64,000 bases of DNA from Tenacibaculum sp. M341 (GTDB lineage: Bacteria; Bacteroidota; Bacteroidia; Flavobacteriales; Flavobacteriaceae). Numbering within the stretch: position 1 is the first letter of the stretch; each line of letters begins with the position of its first letter. The notes under the pieces are model-generated. The model worked only from the letters and a program-made list of their open reading frames with translations. It ran no database searches and was not told the origin of the DNA. Of the stretch, positions 62,559 to 64,000 are shown piece by piece. The translations under genes were made by a program, and so were the position numbers. The stretch is taken from contig NZ_SJXJ01000005.1 in the NCBI RefSeq assembly GCF_004337695.1, positions 62,001 to 126,000 on the forward strand. The letters run 5' to 3'.

Positions 62559-63368
62559 ATGTTTTACCAAAAAGAAGCACACGAAATAGATTACCGTATT
62601 TACGGTGAAGAAATGCAATATGTAGAAATCGAATTAGATCCAGAGGAAGGAGTAGTAGCGGAGAGTGGTAGTTTTATGATGATGGATTCAGATATTCAAA
62701 TGAATACAATTTTAGGAGATGGATCAAACCAAGAAAAAGGTATCCTTGGAAAGATTTTTTCTGCAGGAAAGCGAATTCTAACTGGAGAGAATTTATTTAT
62801 GACAGTTTTTACAAATATTGGTCATGGTAAAAAGCAAGTTTCTTTTGCATCTCCGTATCCAGGTAAAATTATACCAATTGATTTAACAGAGTTTGGAGGT
62901 AAGTTTATTTGTCAGAAAGATGCTTTTTTATGCGCAGCTAAAGGTGTGTCTATTGGTATTGAGTTTTCGAGGAAATTAGGTAGAGGTATTTTTGGAGGAG
63001 AAGGTTTTATTATGCAAAAGATGGAAGGTGACGGTTTAGGTTTTATTCATGCAGGTGGAACAATGGCTAAAAAAGTATTGCAACCAGGTGAGGTTTTACG
63101 AGTAGATACTGGTTGTATTGTTGGTTTTACAAAAGATGTAGATTATGATATTGAATTTGTTGGCGGGATTAAGAATACAATTTTTGGAGGAGAAGGATTA
63201 TTTTTTGCTTCTTTAAGAGGACCGGGAACTGTTTTTATTCAATCATTACCATTTAGCAGGTTGGCAGGTAGAGTACTGTCAATGGCTCCAAGAAGCGGAG
63301 GAAGTAGAGGTGAAGGTAGTATTTTAGGTGGTATTGGAGATTTGTTAGATGGAGATAATAGTTTTTAA
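62559..63368 (+). CDS. AIM24/TIGR00266 family protein
   Basis: A 269-residue beta-rich protein. It has ESGSFMMMDSDIQMNT, GENLFMTVFTNIGHGKKQVSF, GRGIFGGEGFIMQKMEGDG, LFFASLRGPGTVFIQSLPFSRLAGRV and GGIGDLLDG, the Gly-rich TIGR00266/AIM24 pattern of a double-psi-type beta fold with a transient membrane association. No enzymatic motif. Function not established; bacterial members are common near DUF4442 genes. A strong terminator follows. Confidence 0.9.
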   Translation: MFYQKEAHEIDYRIYGEEMQYVEIELDPEEGVVAESGSFMMMDSDIQMNTILGDGSNQEKGILGKIFSAGKRILTGENLFMTVFTNIGHGKKQVSFASPYPGKIIPIDLTEFGGKFICQKDAFLCAAKGVSIGIEFSRKLGRGIFGGEGFIMQKMEGDGLGFIHAGGTMAKKVLQPGEVLRVDTGCIVGFTKDVDYDIEFVGGIKNTIFGGEGLFFASLRGPGTVFIQSLPFSRLAGRVLSMAPRSGGSRGEGSILGGIGDLLDGDNSF

Positions 63369-63383
63369 GATAGATAACAAAAT

Positions 63384-63420
63384 AAAAAAAGCTAGAATTT
63401 TACAAATTCTAGCTTTTTTT
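63384..63420. terminator. Bidirectional terminator
   Basis: AAAAAAAGCTAGAATTT / AAATTCTAGCTTTTTTT, a 17-bp stem between convergent genes ending at 63368 (+) and 63427 (-). Confidence 0.92.
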
Positions 63421-63426
63421 ATTTTG

Positions 63427-64000
63427 TTAAATACTGTTTTCAGTATCGTCAATTAAATCTTCAATTAACGTAATTAATTTATCGCCATCACTAGGTCTAG
63501 GAGCATTTGGACTAACAATATTACCATCAGGATCTATTAAAATAAATCTAGGTAATGCTTTTACCAAATAATCTTTAGTGAATTGAAATTCGTCTTGAGT
63601 TTTTCCAGAGAAAAGCTGAATACCTCCCATTTCTCTGTCTACAATTGTTTTCTTCCATTTATTTTTGTCAGAAGCTTTGTCAACACTAATACTAACAAAT
63701 TCTATGTTTTTGTCGTGAAATTGTTGTTCGAATCTTTTTAATAAAGGAATCTCTCTTTTACAAAAACTACACCAAGTAGCCCAAATATCAATGTATACGT
63801 ACTTTCCTTTTCCAGTTATGTCTGTTAAAGAAGTTTTACTACCATCATAATTTTCAATATTTTCAAAAATAGGGGAAGGTTGTCCTTTCGCAGTTAGTTT
63901 TAATTTATCGTATAAGAGATCTATTTTTTTGTTATTAGCTTCGTTTGTAGAGAAACTTTTATAACTATTATAAAATTCATTTAAATCGTCTACAATACTT
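63427..64000 (-). CDS. TlpA-like thioredoxin-fold protein, 5' end outside the window
   Basis: The C-terminal 190 residues of a secreted thioredoxin-like protein; the reading frame stays open to the window edge, so the N-terminus is missing. Visible are the redox motif WATWCSFCK, the following KREIPLLKRFEQQFHDKNIEFVSISVDK, and the C-terminal PRFILIDPDGNIVSPNAPRPSD loop with the cis-Pro region. Such Bacteroidota proteins usually have a DUF4369 or similar N-terminal domain and act in periplasmic disulfide reduction or cytochrome maturation. The N-terminal domain cannot be judged. Confidence 0.88.
   Translation of the reverse strand, partial: SIVDDLNEFYNSYKSFSTNEANNKKIDLLYDKLKLTAKGQPSPIFENIENYDGSKTSLTDITGKGKYVYIDIWATWCSFCKREIPLLKRFEQQFHDKNIEFVSISVDKASDKNKWKKTIVDREMGGIQLFSGKTQDEFQFTKDYLVKALPRFILIDPDGNIVSPNAPRPSDGDKLITLIEDLIDDTENSI

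Overview
The window looks like a chromosomal segment of a marine Flavobacteriaceae bacterium (Bacteroidota), plausibly close to Tenacibaculum or Polaribacter. The genus is an inference. The evidence is strongly AT-rich DNA; promoters of the Bacteroidota type (TTG, about 20 bp, TAnnTTTG); start codons without Shine-Dalgarno sequences; two TonB-dependent receptors with carboxypeptidase-like plug extensions; two proteins with C-terminal type IX secretion (T9SS) sorting domains; and many families typical of this group (DUF4476, DUF2141, DUF4870, PafA-type phosphatase, CtlX).

Layout. 0-8 kb: thiamine biosynthesis operon (thiC, a ThiE/TenI paralogue, thiD, thiE, thiG, thiH, a ThiF/MoeB-rhodanese E1 enzyme). 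It is interrupted by two small S23/Avd-type four-helix-bundle genes, each lying between inverted short repeats, and by a 111-bp hairpin element. 8-15.4 kb: a YfaP-like lipoprotein, a DUF4476 protein, a patch of orphan genes, citrulline hydrolase ctlX, and three tandem paralogues of a small secreted basic protein that I do not recognise. 15.4-22 kb: PafA-like phosphatase, MlaE/MlaF-like lipid ABC transporter, a duplicated tRNA-Lys/tRNA-Tyr pair, and a TonB receptor.

22-29 kb: a three-gene nitric-oxide sensing operon (receiver, H-NOX, PAS histidine kinase), a DUF389 membrane protein, and a three-gene operon resembling the SdpABC antimicrobial-peptide system (a precursor-like protein with an internal hydrophobic Cys...Cys segment, a small SdpA-like protein, an HTTM/SdpB-like protein). 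28.4-33 kb: TPR-like, DUF2141 and TonB receptor genes with an AraC/GyrI regulator. 33-38 kb: pdxH, a SixA-like phosphatase, Ppx/GppA (TTG start), a 23-residue-repeat OmpA protein, then about 0.9 kb of gene-free DNA rich in hairpins and a pseudoknot-capable inverted repeat, and tRNA-Ser.

38.5-64 kb: aroC; an outer-membrane beta-barrel with a BIG2-DM13 lipoprotein; a 3152-residue secreted metalloprotease/adhesin with five tandem MAM-like/Fn3 units and three CUB-like domains; pyruvate dehydrogenase E1-alpha and E2; VanX-type dipeptidase; NYN-domain protein; a T9SS beta-helix protein bounded by 98%-identical 100-bp direct repeats that duplicate the 3' end and terminator of the next gene; a DUF4870/PadR/PspC/NTF2-like operon; and DUF4442, AIM24 and partial thioredoxin-like genes.

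Most of the window is housekeeping or envelope biology. The parts most worth a second look are the Sdp-like operon, the S23 cassettes inside the thiamine operon, the beta-helix islet between direct repeats, the structured gene-free region near 37.7 kb and the tandem small secreted proteins.
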